Positions 25,922-35,931 are shown, counted from the stretch's first letter. The stretch: 64,000 bases of DNA from Jejuia sp047345485 (GCF_047345485.1 NZ_JBLFEN010000002.1:124001-188000), one strand, 5' to 3'. Notes: generated by a model not told the origin, from the sequence alone. A program made the numbers and translations.

Positions 25922-26005
25922 AACTTGACTTTGTGAAAAATTTCGGCTAACTTCGTTAACTTAAAATATAAGTCAATGAAACAGACGTATATCTTACAAT
26001 ACGTT
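25922..26005 (+). repeat. 83-bp hairpin repeat, copy B
   Basis: Same order as copy A: TTGACTTTGTGAAAAATT, CGGCTAACTTCGTTAACTT, ATATAAGTCAAT, GACGTATATCTTAC, AATACGTT. The distance between matching points in A and B is 1804 bases. It precedes the HigB/HigA pair by about 90 bases. Confidence 0.85.
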
Positions 26006-26059
26006 GCCAGTAATACGACCAAACCATAAAATGTTTCCATATAATTCAACTTTTTTTGT

Positions 26060-26067
26060 TATTTTTG
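26060..26067 (+). promoter_or_regulatory. Candidate -7 box for higBA (TATTTTTG)
   Basis: Exact TAnnTTTG match 26 bases before the toxin start. The T-rich tract directly upstream contains no clear -33 TTG at the usual spacing. Confidence 0.4.
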
Positions 26068-26093
26068 CTAAAGTAAAACGACAAATAAACTGA

Positions 26094-26426
26094 ATGAAAC
26101 CAAAATTTGAAGTAGTTTTTCTTGAACAAGCTATAGACTTTATGAGTAAAATAGATGCGAAAGCTAAAAAGAAAATCTATTATAATTTGGATAAAGCAAA
26201 ACTCGAGAATGACCCAAAACTGTTTAAAAAACTGACAGACGACATTTGGGAATTTAGAACACTTTATCAAGGAATTCAGTACAGACTTTTTGCTTTTTGG
26301 GACAAAAATGACAAAACTGAAGCACTTGTATTATCAACACACGGAATGGTTAAGAAAGTAAGTAAAGTTCCGAAATCACAAATTGAGAAAGCATTAAAGA
26401 TTAGATCTGAATATTTTAACGAATAA
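26094..26426 (+). CDS. HigB/RelE-like toxin
   Basis: 110 residues of the RelE/HigB (phage Gp49-like) family: FEVVFLEQAIDFMSKIDAKAKKKIYYNLDKAK at the start, then FKKLTDDIWEFRTLYQGIQYRLFAFWD with the basic and aromatic residues of the active site, and VLSTHGMVKKVSKVPKSQIEKALKIRSEY at the end. HigB toxins cleave mRNA on the ribosome. The toxin gene comes first, ten bases before the antitoxin gene, which is the characteristic HigBA order. Confidence 0.9.
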   Translation: MKPKFEVVFLEQAIDFMSKIDAKAKKKIYYNLDKAKLENDPKLFKKLTDDIWEFRTLYQGIQYRLFAFWDKNDKTEALVLSTHGMVKKVSKVPKSQIEKALKIRSEYFNE

Positions 26427-26436
26427 ACTTGAAATT

Positions 26437-26769
26437 ATGGCAACGAAAAATAAAAAAATAAAAATGATGACACTTGACCAAATGAAGGACAAGGACATTG
26501 GAAAAGTTGGAACACCTGAACGTGATAAATACGAATTTGACTTGCGAATGGAAGTCCTTGGAGATATGATAAAGTCTGTCCGAAAAGAACGAAATTTGAC
26601 GCAAGAGCAACTCGGAGAATTAATCGGAGTTCAAAAATCGCAAATCTCGAAATTGGAAAGGAACACAAAAAACGTGACTATTGAAACGATTTTGAAAGTA
26701 TTTAGAGCATTAAAAGCAAACGTCAAATTTAGTGTTGAAATGAATGATTTTGACTTCAAAGTAGCGTAA
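26437..26769 (+). CDS. HigA-like antitoxin with XRE helix-turn-helix
   Basis: 110 residues. VRKERNLTQEQLGELIGVQKSQISKLERNTKNVTIETILKVFRAL (residues about 47-92) is a canonical Cro/C1-type helix-turn-helix. The acidic tail (VEMNDFDFKVA) and the 45-residue N-terminal region (DQMKDKDIGKVGTPERDKYEFDLRMEVLGDMI) fit HigA antitoxins that bind the toxin. Expected to repress the pair's promoter. Confidence 0.92.
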   Translation: MATKNKKIKMMTLDQMKDKDIGKVGTPERDKYEFDLRMEVLGDMIKSVRKERNLTQEQLGELIGVQKSQISKLERNTKNVTIETILKVFRALKANVKFSVEMNDFDFKVA

Positions 26770-26902
26770 AGCACTACTGATAAAAACGTGTATAACTTAT
26801 AGATATCCAGTTACTTAAAAAAATTTAATACATACTTAAAAAGTCGCCAAATTTTAAAATTTGATAATTTCCAATAAAAAAGATAAATAGTAAAATTTAA
26901 AA

Positions 26903-26959
26903 ATATGGCTTGTGCTTAATCAGAAAATAATTTTCTAATTTACACGCTACGAGCCATAT
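26903..26959. promoter_or_regulatory. Long imperfect hairpin after higA
   Basis: Outer arms ATATGGCT (26903-26910) and AGCCATAT (26952-26959), middle GTG/CAC, and inner AGAAAAT/ATTTTCT form a nested 57-base structure. It lies between the end of higA and the end of mpl and is followed by GACCGCTAAC. It may be the distal boundary of the toxin-antitoxin module or a two-way terminator. Confidence 0.5.
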
Positions 26960-26976
26960 AAAGACCGCTAACAAAA

Positions 26977-28332
26977 CTACCCAATCAACTCCTTAACCAA
27001 CTCAAAATCAAGCCCACCATAATTACCAGAGCTCATTAATAACAACGCCTTATTATCAAAATTTTGTTTAAACAGAAAGCTTTTAAAATCGTCTGGGTTG
27101 GTATAAATAATTAAATCGTCGCGCTCAAAAGCTTTAGCAATTTGCTCATGGGTGACTGCTTCTAGCTTTTTTATTTCAACGGCATGTGGCGAGTAGAACA
27201 CTACAGCAACATCGGCCGCATTAAGCGCACCTTTATATTCTTTTAAAAACTCTGCATTTAAACTGCTGTAAGTATGTAATTCTAAACAGGCTACTAAAGT
27301 TCTATTTTGGTACTGTTCTTTTACAGCTTTTGTTGTAGCTTCTACTTTACTTGGCGAATGTGCAAAATCTTTATAGGCAACACTATTTGCACGTTTTGCT
27401 ATTTTTTCTAAACGCTTGCTGGCGCCTTTAAATGTAGCAATAGCTTCATAAAAATCGTCTTCATCAATACCCATATGCTGGCAAATCCATTTGGCGCCTG
27501 CTAAATTATTAAGGTTATGCTTACCAAAAATTTCAATAGGTAAATCGCCTTCTGGAGTTTCTAAAAGTGTTTGTCCGTTATCAACAATATAAGCTGGTGT
27601 TTGGTAGGGTAATTTTCTAATAGTATTTTCGCTTGCTTCTACCACACGCTTTACTTCTGGATCTTCCTCGTTATAATTTATACTACCACCAGATACAATA
27701 GCATCTACAAAAATACTAAACTGCTCTACATAGTTTTTATAGGTTGGAAACACGTTAATATGGTCCCAAGCAATACCGCTTAACAGGGCAATATTTGGTT
27801 TGTATAAATGAAATTTTGGACGTCTATCTATTGGTGAACTTAAATACTCATCGCCTTCTAAAACGATAAAATCATTATCCTCGGTAAGTTTCACCATCAC
27901 ATCAAACCCTTCTAACTGTGCGCCCACCATATAATCTACATCTCTGTCATGGTAATGCATAACGTGTAAAATCATTGAGGTAATTGTAGTTTTACCATGG
28001 CTTCCACCAATTACTACACGGGTTTTGTGTTTAGACTGTTCGTACAAAAACTCGGGATAGCTATAAATTTTTACGCCTAATTCTTGGGCTTTTAACAACT
28101 CTGGATTATCTGCTTTAGCATGCATACCCAATACAATAGCATCTAAACTTGTTGTGATTTTTTCGGGATACCAACCGAAAGTCTCAGGCAACAATCCTTT
28201 TGCATCAAGTCGGGATTTTGACGGCTCAAAAATAGTATCGTCGCTTCCGGTGACGTTATATCCTTTATTATGTAGTGCTAAGGCTAAGTTGTGCATTGCA
28301 GCACCACCAATGGCTATAAAATGTACGTTCAT
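26977..28332 (-). CDS. mpl: UDP-N-acetylmuramate:L-alanyl-gamma-D-glutamyl-meso-diaminopimelate ligase
   Basis: 451 residues, matching Mpl (about 457). Mpl joins recycled murein tripeptide to UDP-MurNAc in the cytoplasm. The start MNVHFIAIGGAAMHNLALALHNKGYNVTGSDD is the Mpl/MurC Rossmann fold with the GGAAM variation seen in Mpl; the P-loop is VVIGGSHGKTTITSM; VLEGDEY and KDFAHSPSKVEATTKAV are the Mur-ligase metal and substrate segments (DFAHxP favours Mpl over MurC). Single gene; peptidoglycan theme shared with ddl at the window start. Confidence 0.92.
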   Translation of the reverse strand: MNVHFIAIGGAAMHNLALALHNKGYNVTGSDDTIFEPSKSRLDAKGLLPETFGWYPEKITTSLDAIVLGMHAKADNPELLKAQELGVKIYSYPEFLYEQSKHKTRVVIGGSHGKTTITSMILHVMHYHDRDVDYMVGAQLEGFDVMVKLTEDNDFIVLEGDEYLSSPIDRRPKFHLYKPNIALLSGIAWDHINVFPTYKNYVEQFSIFVDAIVSGGSINYNEEDPEVKRVVEASENTIRKLPYQTPAYIVDNGQTLLETPEGDLPIEIFGKHNLNNLAGAKWICQHMGIDEDDFYEAIATFKGASKRLEKIAKRANSVAYKDFAHSPSKVEATTKAVKEQYQNRTLVACLELHTYSSLNAEFLKEYKGALNAADVAVVFYSPHAVEIKKLEAVTHEQIAKAFERDDLIIYTNPDDFKSFLFKQNFDNKALLLMSSGNYGGLDFELVKELIG

Positions 28333-28441
28333 ATAACAAATATCTGCTTATAAGTTTAAAGTTCAAAGTTTTTATGTTGCGAAAAACTAATGATTTTTTT
28401 TGAATGAATAGAAGTGAAAAAACTTATGTTAACAGCAATGA

Positions 28442-28640
28442 GCTAGCAAATACACCCGCGCTAGGGATTGCAACGGTATCCTTTTTTGTGCTTTTTCAAA
28501 AAACCCTGATTATTGTTTAATTATAAAAACACCCTAATACTTTATAAGACACTGAAACACATTGAGCACAAAAAAGACCTGCCTACCTTCGGTATCGCAG
28601 GCAAGTATAGTGGAAAGCCCGACCCTTGTGGTAGCGCCCA
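28442..28640 (+). repeat. Bipartite dispersed element, copy 3 (long-middle type, compensatory change)
   Basis: 5' part GCTAGCAAATACACCCGCG then GCGCTAGGGATTGCAACGG (GCGCTA at 28458-28463), long AT-rich middle, nested palindrome at 28578-28605, then GGAAAGCCCGACC, ACC-CTTGT-GGT hairpin and closing TAGCGC (28632-28637). The T-to-C change in the left arm is matched by A-to-G in the right arm, so pairing is kept. Its 3' end is 5 bases from the TPR gene stop. Confidence 0.85.
28578..28605. repeat. Nested palindromic repeat, copy 2
   Basis: Same 28-base unit as at 858-885 (CCTGCCTACCTTCGG half, then TATCGCAGGCAAG). Here it sits in the variable middle of the bipartite element instead of in the 3' box. 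Confidence 0.75.
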
Positions 28641-28644
28641 ACTA

Positions 28645-29598
28645 TTACAGCTGTAAAATTTTATCTTTTTGTACTTTAAATGGTTTTATTTTAGGAAGTT
28701 CGGCAATAGCCAAATCTATAAATTTAAGCGCTTGCAATTTGTTATTTTTATGGGTATGTATTTGTGCTAAACGGTAATGCGCCCAAGCTTTTGGAACACC
28801 ATCATTTGCAGAATAATTATTTAAATAAATTTCTAGGCACTTTTCTCCTTTTTCTAGCTGTACATTGTATTCGGCAGACACTTTGCCGATTTGATAATGC
28901 AGCGCATTGCGTTGGTGCTTGGAGTTGGCCTGCTCTATAGTTTTTATAGCCTTTTCTGGTTGTTTTTTAGTTTCGTAAAACGTAGTGAGTTTGTTAAAAC
29001 AGGTAAGCGAACCGCCTTCTGCTATTGCCATTTTATAATATTTTTCGGCAAGTTCTGGCTCGTCATCATACTCGTGTATATAACCCTTTGCGAGATAACC
29101 ATCTACGGTGGATAACACCTCTAATTCTTTAGCATATTGAAAAGATTTGCTTTTACTACCGCCAAAAATTCCAGGAAGTTGCATATATAATTCTACCAAA
29201 GCCCAACGTGCTTCAATGTGTGTTTTATCTAGTTCTGCTGCCTTTAAAAATGCATCTTTTACATCACCTATAAAACCTACAGCTTTAAATTTGTTTTCTA
29301 GAGCTTTCATGCCTAAAACACCACCATATTTGTAATGATAATTGGCTACATTAGGTTTTGTTTCTACTAAGTTTTCATAAACTTCTATAGCCCTATCCCA
29401 CTGTTTTTGGTGGCCATAAGCATCACCTAAAAGTTCTTTAGCTTTTAAATCTTCTGGGTGTGTATCTAGATATTTTTTTACTGCTATTTCTGCTGTTTTA
29501 AATTCTTTTTGTTCTAACAAATGTTCTACCCGCTCTAAGGCTTGTTGCGAAAAACACGTAAGCGGAAGTAGTACTAAAAAGAATAATAATTGTTTCAT
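28645..29598 (-). CDS. Secreted TPR-repeat protein
   Basis: 317 residues from the ATG at 29598 (MKQLLFFLVLLPLTCFSQQ), which gives a clean signal peptide; an upstream in-frame ATG at 29640 would spoil it. The rest is a chain of tetratricopeptide helices (DLKAKELLGDAYGHQKQWDRAIEVYENLVETKPNVANYHYKYG and several further units), a scaffold for protein-protein contact in the periplasm. Similar exported TPR proteins are common in Flavobacteriia. Function not recognised. Single gene, followed by the bipartite element. Confidence 0.85.
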   Translation of the reverse strand: MKQLLFFLVLLPLTCFSQQALERVEHLLEQKEFKTAEIAVKKYLDTHPEDLKAKELLGDAYGHQKQWDRAIEVYENLVETKPNVANYHYKYGGVLGMKALENKFKAVGFIGDVKDAFLKAAELDKTHIEARWALVELYMQLPGIFGGSKSKSFQYAKELEVLSTVDGYLAKGYIHEYDDEPELAEKYYKMAIAEGGSLTCFNKLTTFYETKKQPEKAIKTIEQANSKHQRNALHYQIGKVSAEYNVQLEKGEKCLEIYLNNYSANDGVPKAWAHYRLAQIHTHKNNKLQALKFIDLAIAELPKIKPFKVQKDKILQL

Positions 29599-29808
29599 AA
29601 TATTTGGGTAACAAAAGCAAAAATAAGTTTTTCGTAACATATATTTTTCTGATTATGAAAATCTTAAGATTTAGCGTTTCGCTGCTATTTTTCTAAGTGA
29701 TGTTACTCATAAAATGATTAACTTCCCTCATCCAACGAAGGCACTTACCCATTTATTGTTTTTTGGAATAGCTTTTGAATATAGTTTAGAGACATAAAAT
29801 ACATTGAA

Positions 29809-32800
29809 ATGAATTTAGCGTTAGCAAAAAAAACGATTTTATTATTTATGATTCTCCTATTTTCTAATCTTACCGAAGCTCAAAACAATAGTTATGAGAG
29901 TTCTTGGAAAGCAGTGGATGATTTTGAAAAAAAGGGATTACCCAAATCTGCTTTAGAAGTTGTAGAACGTATTGCGCTAAACGCTAAAAAAGATAACAAT
30001 AGTGCGCAAATAATAAAAACCATGTTATTTAAAAGTAAATACGCCTTGGTTTTGGAAGAAGATGCGCAACTTAAGATTATAACTAATTTTAAAACTGAAA
30101 TTGCTAAAAGCGAATTCCCTTCTAAAAATATACTCGAAAGTATTTTAGCAAACTTGTACTGGCAATATTTTCAGCAGAATAGATACAAGTTTTACAATCG
30201 TACTAAAACATCTAAAAAAATAGACGTAGCAGATTTTAGAACCTGGGATTTACAAACGCTGTTTGATGAAGTACATTTACACTTTCAGAATTCTTTAGAA
30301 AGTGGCTTATTACTTCAAATGGAACCACTTGAAAACTATAATGCACTATTAAATGAACAAAAAAATTCTAAATTAATTAGACCTACACTTTTTGATTTTT
30401 TAGCGCATAATGCATTAGATTTTTATAAAACTAGCGAAACAAATATTACCAAGCCTACTTATAAGTTTGAAATTGATACCCCTAAATATTTAGGGGATGC
30501 TGAACCGTTTTCAATTTTAAATATTGAATCGAAGGACACGACATCACTTCAATTAAATACTTTAGAAATTTATAAAAACCTAATACGATTTCATTTAAAA
30601 GATGAAAACCCTTTTGCATTAGCAAATGTAAATATTGAACGCTTAAAATTTGTACACAAACATGCTACCTTTGATGATAAGGATGATGTATTATTAACAG
30701 CTTTAAAATCTGAAAGTGATAGATTAAAAGGACATGAAGTTTCTGGATTGTATGATTTTGAAATTGCACAGACGTATTATAATCAAAGTTTAAAATATAT
30801 TCCTAAAAAGAATGAAACACCACAATGGAAAGCTAAAGATGCAGCAGATATTTGTAATGCTGTAATTACTAAATACCCAAAAAGTATTGCTGCTGAAAAA
30901 TGTAAAATTCTACAATCACAAATCAAACAACCTGCTTTACGTTTAAGAATAGAGGCGTTTTTACCAGTTAAAAAAGAAGCACTTATTTTAGTAAATTACA
31001 AAAACTTTAATGCCTTAAATTTTAATGTCTACGCCATATCTGAGCGCCAATACAAGGCATTTAACAAAACATATCGTCAAGATGAGCAGTGGACTTTTAT
31101 TAAGACATTAAAAGCGATTAAAACTTGGGAGAGTGCATTAAAAAATGAAGGCGATTATCAACAACATGCTACAGAATTAGTGTTACCAAAATTAGATAAT
31201 GGCAGATATTTGATAGTAGCTTCAAAAGCTAAAAATCCTGAAACTAATTTTGCTTTTGCTCATGTACAGGTTACAAATATGGCGGTGGTAGAAACTGAAA
31301 CACCAAGTGCCACTAAATTTCAAATTATAGATAGAAATAATGGTGCTGCTATTACTAATGCTAATATTGAAGTATCTTATTTTCCAGAACGTATCCGAAA
31401 AAGGGAAACTAAAACATACACTACAAATGCTTTAGGTGAAGTGGTAATTAAAAAAGATATTTTATGGTATAGAGATGTACAATTAAAAGTAGAACACCAT
31501 AATGAAGTTGCCTATTTTGGAGAATCTTATATTAATAGACTCTATAAGGATAGAGTTCAAAAAACAACATATAACGGTTTTTTATTTACTGATAGAAGTA
31601 TTTATAGGCCTGGTCAAACTTTATATTTTAAAGGTATTGCCATAAAAACTGATGAAGGGAAATCTGAAGTTTTACAACAACAAAACATAAATGTTTCTTT
31701 ACATAACGTTAATGGAGAAAAACTTAAAACATTGCAAGGTGTTACCAATGCATTTGGTTCAATTTCAGGGGAATTTATTTTACCAAGCGGTGGATTAAAT
31801 GGTCAATTTTTCATCCAAATGAAATCGGAAGACCCTAACAAAACATTAGTTGAAACACAGTATTTTTCTGTAGAAGAATATAAACGCCCCAAGTTTGAAG
31901 CTAAATTTAACCCAGTAAAAGAAACGTTTAAAATTAACGATTCTGTTACCATAACAGGCAATGCTTTAGCGTATGCTGGCAGTACTATTACCGATGCCAA
32001 AGTTGAGTACCGTGTTCTTCGTAAGGTAGAATACCCGCGGTGGTATTCTTGGTACCGTTCTTACACAAAAAGCGCTCCTCAAGAAATTACTTATGGCGAA
32101 ACTACAACTGACGCTTCTGGAAATTTTAAAATTACCTTTAAAGCCTTACCAGATGAAGCTACAGATAAAACCAATCTTCCAGTGTTTAAATATGAAGTTA
32201 CTGCTGATGTTACCGATATAAATGGTGAAACCAGAAGTACTTCTACACTTATAAGCGTTGGATATCACGCACTACTGGCACATTTAAATATTGCAGATCG
32301 ATTAGATAAAACCAACAAAGACCATGTTTTAACTATTGATACGAAAAACTTAAATGGGGAATTTACGCCAGCAAAAGGCACTATTAAAATACATAAATTA
32401 GTGGCACCCAAAGCAACGTTAAGACCTCGCCCTTGGGCAGCTCCAGATTATCAAGCATTGTCTAAAACTGATTTTAAAAATCGGTTTCCGTTTGAAGCGT
32501 ATACACAAGAATATGATGCGATACATTGGAAAAAAGGCACTTTAGTTTTTGAAACCTCTTTTAATACAGAAATATCAAAACTAATACCACTTGGAAAGCT
32601 AAAAAAATGGGCTTCTGGAACGTATGTTATCACTTTAGAGAGTAAAGATAAATTTGGGCAATTGGTAAAAGACGAAGTGAGAACAACACTTTATAGTGAT
32701 AACGACGACACCTTAGCAGACCAACAGTTATTCAGCATTACAACTGATAAACCAACGTATGCTATTGGTGATGTTGCTCAAATTACTATTGGTTCTACAG

Positions 32801-35800
32801 CAAAAAATATTGCAGTCACCATTGCTATTGAAAAAGACAAAAAGAGCATCAAAAAGGAGATTATTACACTAAACAATAACAAAAGAGTAATTAGTGTTCC
32901 TGTTACTGAAAAAGATTTGGGCGGTTTTGCAGTACGTTACAGTTTTGCGGCCTTTAATAGTTTTCAAAATGGTACTGAAATTATAGCTGTTCCGTATACA
33001 AAAACAGAGTTAGAGATTGAAACACTAACCTTTAGAGATAAGTTACAACCAGGAACAGACGAAACTTGGCAATTTAAAATTAAAGGCCCAAAAGGTGAAA
33101 AAGTAAGTGCTGAACTATTGGCAAGTATGTATGATGCATCTTTAGATCAGTTTAAACCTCATCAATGGCATTTTAATCCTATATACAATCCTAGTTATAA
33201 TATTAGTAGTCAAACAACTGCGAATTTAAGTTTTGGAACTAACGCTTTTACAGTATATCACGATAGATTTAGAGCAAATTATAAACACCAAAATTATGAC
33301 CGGTTTAATTGGTTTGGGCTTTATTTTGGGAATAAATATAACGTTAGATCTACTGAATATTATAGTATTTCCAAATTAAGTAGTCGAGTAGCTGGAGTTG
33401 AGCAAATAGTTGATGATGTTGATGTAAGAGAAGAAGAATCTTTAGAACCTGCATACAGAAAAAAAACTGAAGGCTTTAACAAAGACAAAAAGCTAAACGC
33501 ATCACCTTTATCAAATTCTGAAAATGTAGCAATAGAAAAACCAAACTTCAACAACATCAAAATCCGTAAAAATCTTCAAGAAACCGCCTTTTTCTTTCCA
33601 CAATTAAAAACAGATACCGAAGGCAACATTAGTTTCAGTTTTACCACACCAGAGGCCTTAACCCAATGGAAATTACAATTAGTATCACATACTAAAACTT
33701 TAGAAAGTGCCACAAAAACGTTAACTACAGTAACGCAAAAAGAATTGATGGTGACACCAAACGCACCACGATTTTTACGTGAAGGTGATGCCATTACAAT
33801 AAGTACAAAAATTTCAAACCTTACCGACAAAGCACTTTCTGGACAAGCACAATTAATTTTAACAGATGCCATTTCAGGAAAAGATATTTCCGCAAAGTTG
33901 CTCAGTTCTCCCTCTTCGGGAGAGTTAGAGGAGGCTTCTTCTTTTACTGTTGCAGCTTCTGGCAACACCCAAGTATCATGGAATTTAACCATTCCTGAAG
34001 ATGTACAGGCTGTTCAATATAAAATTGTCGCAAAAGCTGGAGATTTTAGTGATGGTGAGCAAAATGCACTTCCCGTACTTTCAAACAGAATGTTAGTGAC
34101 TGAAACCTTACCTATGTGGGTAAAAAGTAACCAGACCAGAAGCTTTACTTTAGATAAACTAAAAACCAACACCTCAACGACGCTAAAACAGCACAAGTTG
34201 ACTTTAGAGATGACCTCAAACCCTGCATGGTATGCAGTACAAGCACTACCCTACTTAATGGAATACCCGTATGAGTGTAATGAGCAAACATTTTCAAGGT
34301 ATTATGCCAATGCTTTAGCGCGCCATATTGCGAATTCAAACCCTAGAATTCAAGAGGTATTTAGGCAATGGCGAGGTACCGATGCATTGCTTTCTAACTT
34401 AGAAAAAAACAAAGCACTTAAATCAATTTTAATACAAGAAACACCTTGGCTGAGAGATGCTCAAAGTGAAACGGAACAGAAAAAACGTATCTCCTTACTT
34501 TTCGATTTGAATAAAATGAATAGCGAGTTGCAGTCTGCCATAAATAAATTACGAAGTAATCAAGTGCCATCTGGCGCGTGGTCTTGGTTTAATGGCGGGC
34601 GCGAAAACCGATATATCACACAGCATATTATTGCTGGTTTTGGACACTTAAAACAGTTAAATGTCATTAAGAGCGATAGTGAAGAATCTCAAATGATTTC
34701 AAAAGCCATCAATTATTTAGATGCTGAATTCATCAAAACTTACAACGACATTAGGAAATACAATGCCAAAGTAGATTTAAATAAAGATCATTTAAGTCAT
34801 ATACAATTGCATTATCTATACATGCGAAGCTTTTTTCCTGAGATTTCAACCTCAAAAAAAGTAGAGGAAATTATGGCATATTACCAATCTCAAATCCAGA
34901 AGTATTGGTTAAAACGTTCGTTGTATGCCAAAGGAATGATGGCACTAATTTCATACAGAAATAATGATAATGGTACAACCGCTAAAATCCTGAATTCGTT
35001 ACAGGAAACAAGTATTACTACTGAAGAATTGGGCATGTATTGGAAAGCTAATACGAATTCGTGGTATTGGTACCAGGCACCTATTGAGACTCAAGCGCTC
35101 TTGATTGAAGCTTTTAGTGAGGCAGGTAATGTCATTCAGAAAGAAGCGAATAATCTTGAAACTATTGACAATCTAAAAATTTGGTTACTTAAAAACAAAC
35201 AAACCAATAAATGGAAAACTACCAAAGCAACTACCGAGGCGGTTTATGCGCTTTTATTGCAAGGTAGCGATTGGCTATCGGTTACTGATATGGTTGATGT
35301 GAGTATAGGCGGACAGCAAATTACGCCTTCAAAACTAGAAGATGTAAAAGTAGAAGCTGGTACTGGGTATTATAAAACTTCGTGGTCATCATCTGAAATT
35401 ACACCAGAAATGGGAGAAGTCAATATTACTAAAAAAGGGAAAGGTATTGCTTGGGGCAGCTTGTATTGGCAATACTTTGAAGATTTAGATAAAATTACCT
35501 CAGCAGAAACACCTTTAAGTTTGAAGAAAAACATCTTTTTAAAAACTAATACAGCTCATGGTGAAGAAATTTCAGAAATTACTAACAAAACACATTTAAA
35601 AGTTGGTGATTTACTTAGGGTTCGCATAGAATTACGTAGCGATAGAAACATGGAATTCTTGCACATGAAAGATATGCGCGCCTCTGGTTTAGAACCCGTT
35701 AATATAATCAGCAACTACAAATGGCAAGATGGTTTAGGTTATTATGAAAGCACTAAAGATGCGGCTACCAACTTCTTTTTTGATTATCTACCTAAAGGTG

Positions 35801-35931
35801 TTTATGTTTTTGAATACGATTTACGTGTAAATAATGCTGGAAATATGAGTAATGGTATTACAACGATACAAAGTATGTATGCGCCAGAGTTTAGTAGTCA
35901 TAGTGAGGGTAATAGAATTCTGGTAGACTAA
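29809..35931 (+). CDS. Alpha-2-macroglobulin family protein, thioester type
   Basis: 2040 residues with a signal peptide (about 1-25, ending LTEAQ) but no lipobox. Bacterial alpha-2-macroglobulins trap proteases in the periplasm or at the surface. Visible parts: N-terminal helical/TPR-like region to about 380, MG-type beta domains, FTDRSIYRPGQTLYFKGI (MG2 signature) near 598, DKPTYAIGDVAQI, a bait-like stretch near 1190-1240 with acidic DVREEESLEPAYRKK, FFFPQLKTDTEGNISFSFTTPEALTQWKL before MPRFLREGD-like text, and the thioester site YECNEQTFS with Cys1490 and Gln1493, then helical TED repeats. Thioester residues are intact. It ends 4 bases inside the convergent response regulator gene's stop. 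Confidence 0.9.
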   Translation: MNLALAKKTILLFMILLFSNLTEAQNNSYESSWKAVDDFEKKGLPKSALEVVERIALNAKKDNNSAQIIKTMLFKSKYALVLEEDAQLKIITNFKTEIAKSEFPSKNILESILANLYWQYFQQNRYKFYNRTKTSKKIDVADFRTWDLQTLFDEVHLHFQNSLESGLLLQMEPLENYNALLNEQKNSKLIRPTLFDFLAHNALDFYKTSETNITKPTYKFEIDTPKYLGDAEPFSILNIESKDTTSLQLNTLEIYKNLIRFHLKDENPFALANVNIERLKFVHKHATFDDKDDVLLTALKSESDRLKGHEVSGLYDFEIAQTYYNQSLKYIPKKNETPQWKAKDAADICNAVITKYPKSIAAEKCKILQSQIKQPALRLRIEAFLPVKKEALILVNYKNFNALNFNVYAISERQYKAFNKTYRQDEQWTFIKTLKAIKTWESALKNEGDYQQHATELVLPKLDNGRYLIVASKAKNPETNFAFAHVQVTNMAVVETETPSATKFQIIDRNNGAAITNANIEVSYFPERIRKRETKTYTTNALGEVVIKKDILWYRDVQLKVEHHNEVAYFGESYINRLYKDRVQKTTYNGFLFTDRSIYRPGQTLYFKGIAIKTDEGKSEVLQQQNINVSLHNVNGEKLKTLQGVTNAFGSISGEFILPSGGLNGQFFIQMKSEDPNKTLVETQYFSVEEYKRPKFEAKFNPVKETFKINDSVTITGNALAYAGSTITDAKVEYRVLRKVEYPRWYSWYRSYTKSAPQEITYGETTTDASGNFKITFKALPDEATDKTNLPVFKYEVTADVTDINGETRSTSTLISVGYHALLAHLNIADRLDKTNKDHVLTIDTKNLNGEFTPAKGTIKIHKLVAPKATLRPRPWAAPDYQALSKTDFKNRFPFEAYTQEYDAIHWKKGTLVFETSFNTEISKLIPLGKLKKWASGTYVITLESKDKFGQLVKDEVRTTLYSDNDDTLADQQLFSITTDKPTYAIGDVAQITIGSTAKNIAVTIAIEKDKKSIKKEIITLNNNKRVISVPVTEKDLGGFAVRYSFAAFNSFQNGTEIIAVPYTKTELEIETLTFRDKLQPGTDETWQFKIKGPKGEKVSAELLASMYDASLDQFKPHQWHFNPIYNPSYNISSQTTANLSFGTNAFTVYHDRFRANYKHQNYDRFNWFGLYFGNKYNVRSTEYYSISKLSSRVAGVEQIVDDVDVREEESLEPAYRKKTEGFNKDKKLNASPLSNSENVAIEKPNFNNIKIRKNLQETAFFFPQLKTDTEGNISFSFTTPEALTQWKLQLVSHTKTLESATKTLTTVTQKELMVTPNAPRFLREGDAITISTKISNLTDKALSGQAQLILTDAISGKDISAKLLSSPSSGELEEASSFTVAASGNTQVSWNLTIPEDVQAVQYKIVAKAGDFSDGEQNALPVLSNRMLVTETLPMWVKSNQTRSFTLDKLKTNTSTTLKQHKLTLEMTSNPAWYAVQALPYLMEYPYECNEQTFSRYYANALARHIANSNPRIQEVFRQWRGTDALLSNLEKNKALKSILIQETPWLRDAQSETEQKKRISLLFDLNKMNSELQSAINKLRSNQVPSGAWSWFNGGRENRYITQHIIAGFGHLKQLNVIKSDSEESQMISKAINYLDAEFIKTYNDIRKYNAKVDLNKDHLSHIQLHYLYMRSFFPEISTSKKVEEIMAYYQSQIQKYWLKRSLYAKGMMALISYRNNDNGTTAKILNSLQETSITTEELGMYWKANTNSWYWYQAPIETQALLIEAFSEAGNVIQKEANNLETIDNLKIWLLKNKQTNKWKTTKATTEAVYALLLQGSDWLSVTDMVDVSIGGQQITPSKLEDVKVEAGTGYYKTSWSSSEITPEMGEVNITKKGKGIAWGSLYWQYFEDLDKITSAETPLSLKKNIFLKTNTAHGEEISEITNKTHLKVGDLLRVRIELRSDRNMEFLHMKDMRASGLEPVNIISNYKWQDGLGYYESTKDAATNFFFDYLPKGVYVFEYDLRVNNAGNMSNGITTIQSMYAPEFSSHSEGNRILVD

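Noticed and set aside
24118..26769. CRISPR array or classic integron array
   Set aside because: Only three repeat copies, of which two frame a gene; no short regular spacers, no Cas genes, no IntI, and the seven-base core does not match GTTRRRY.
28645..29640. TPR gene starting at 29640
   Set aside because: The extra 14 residues would precede and spoil the signal peptide; ATG at 29598 preferred.
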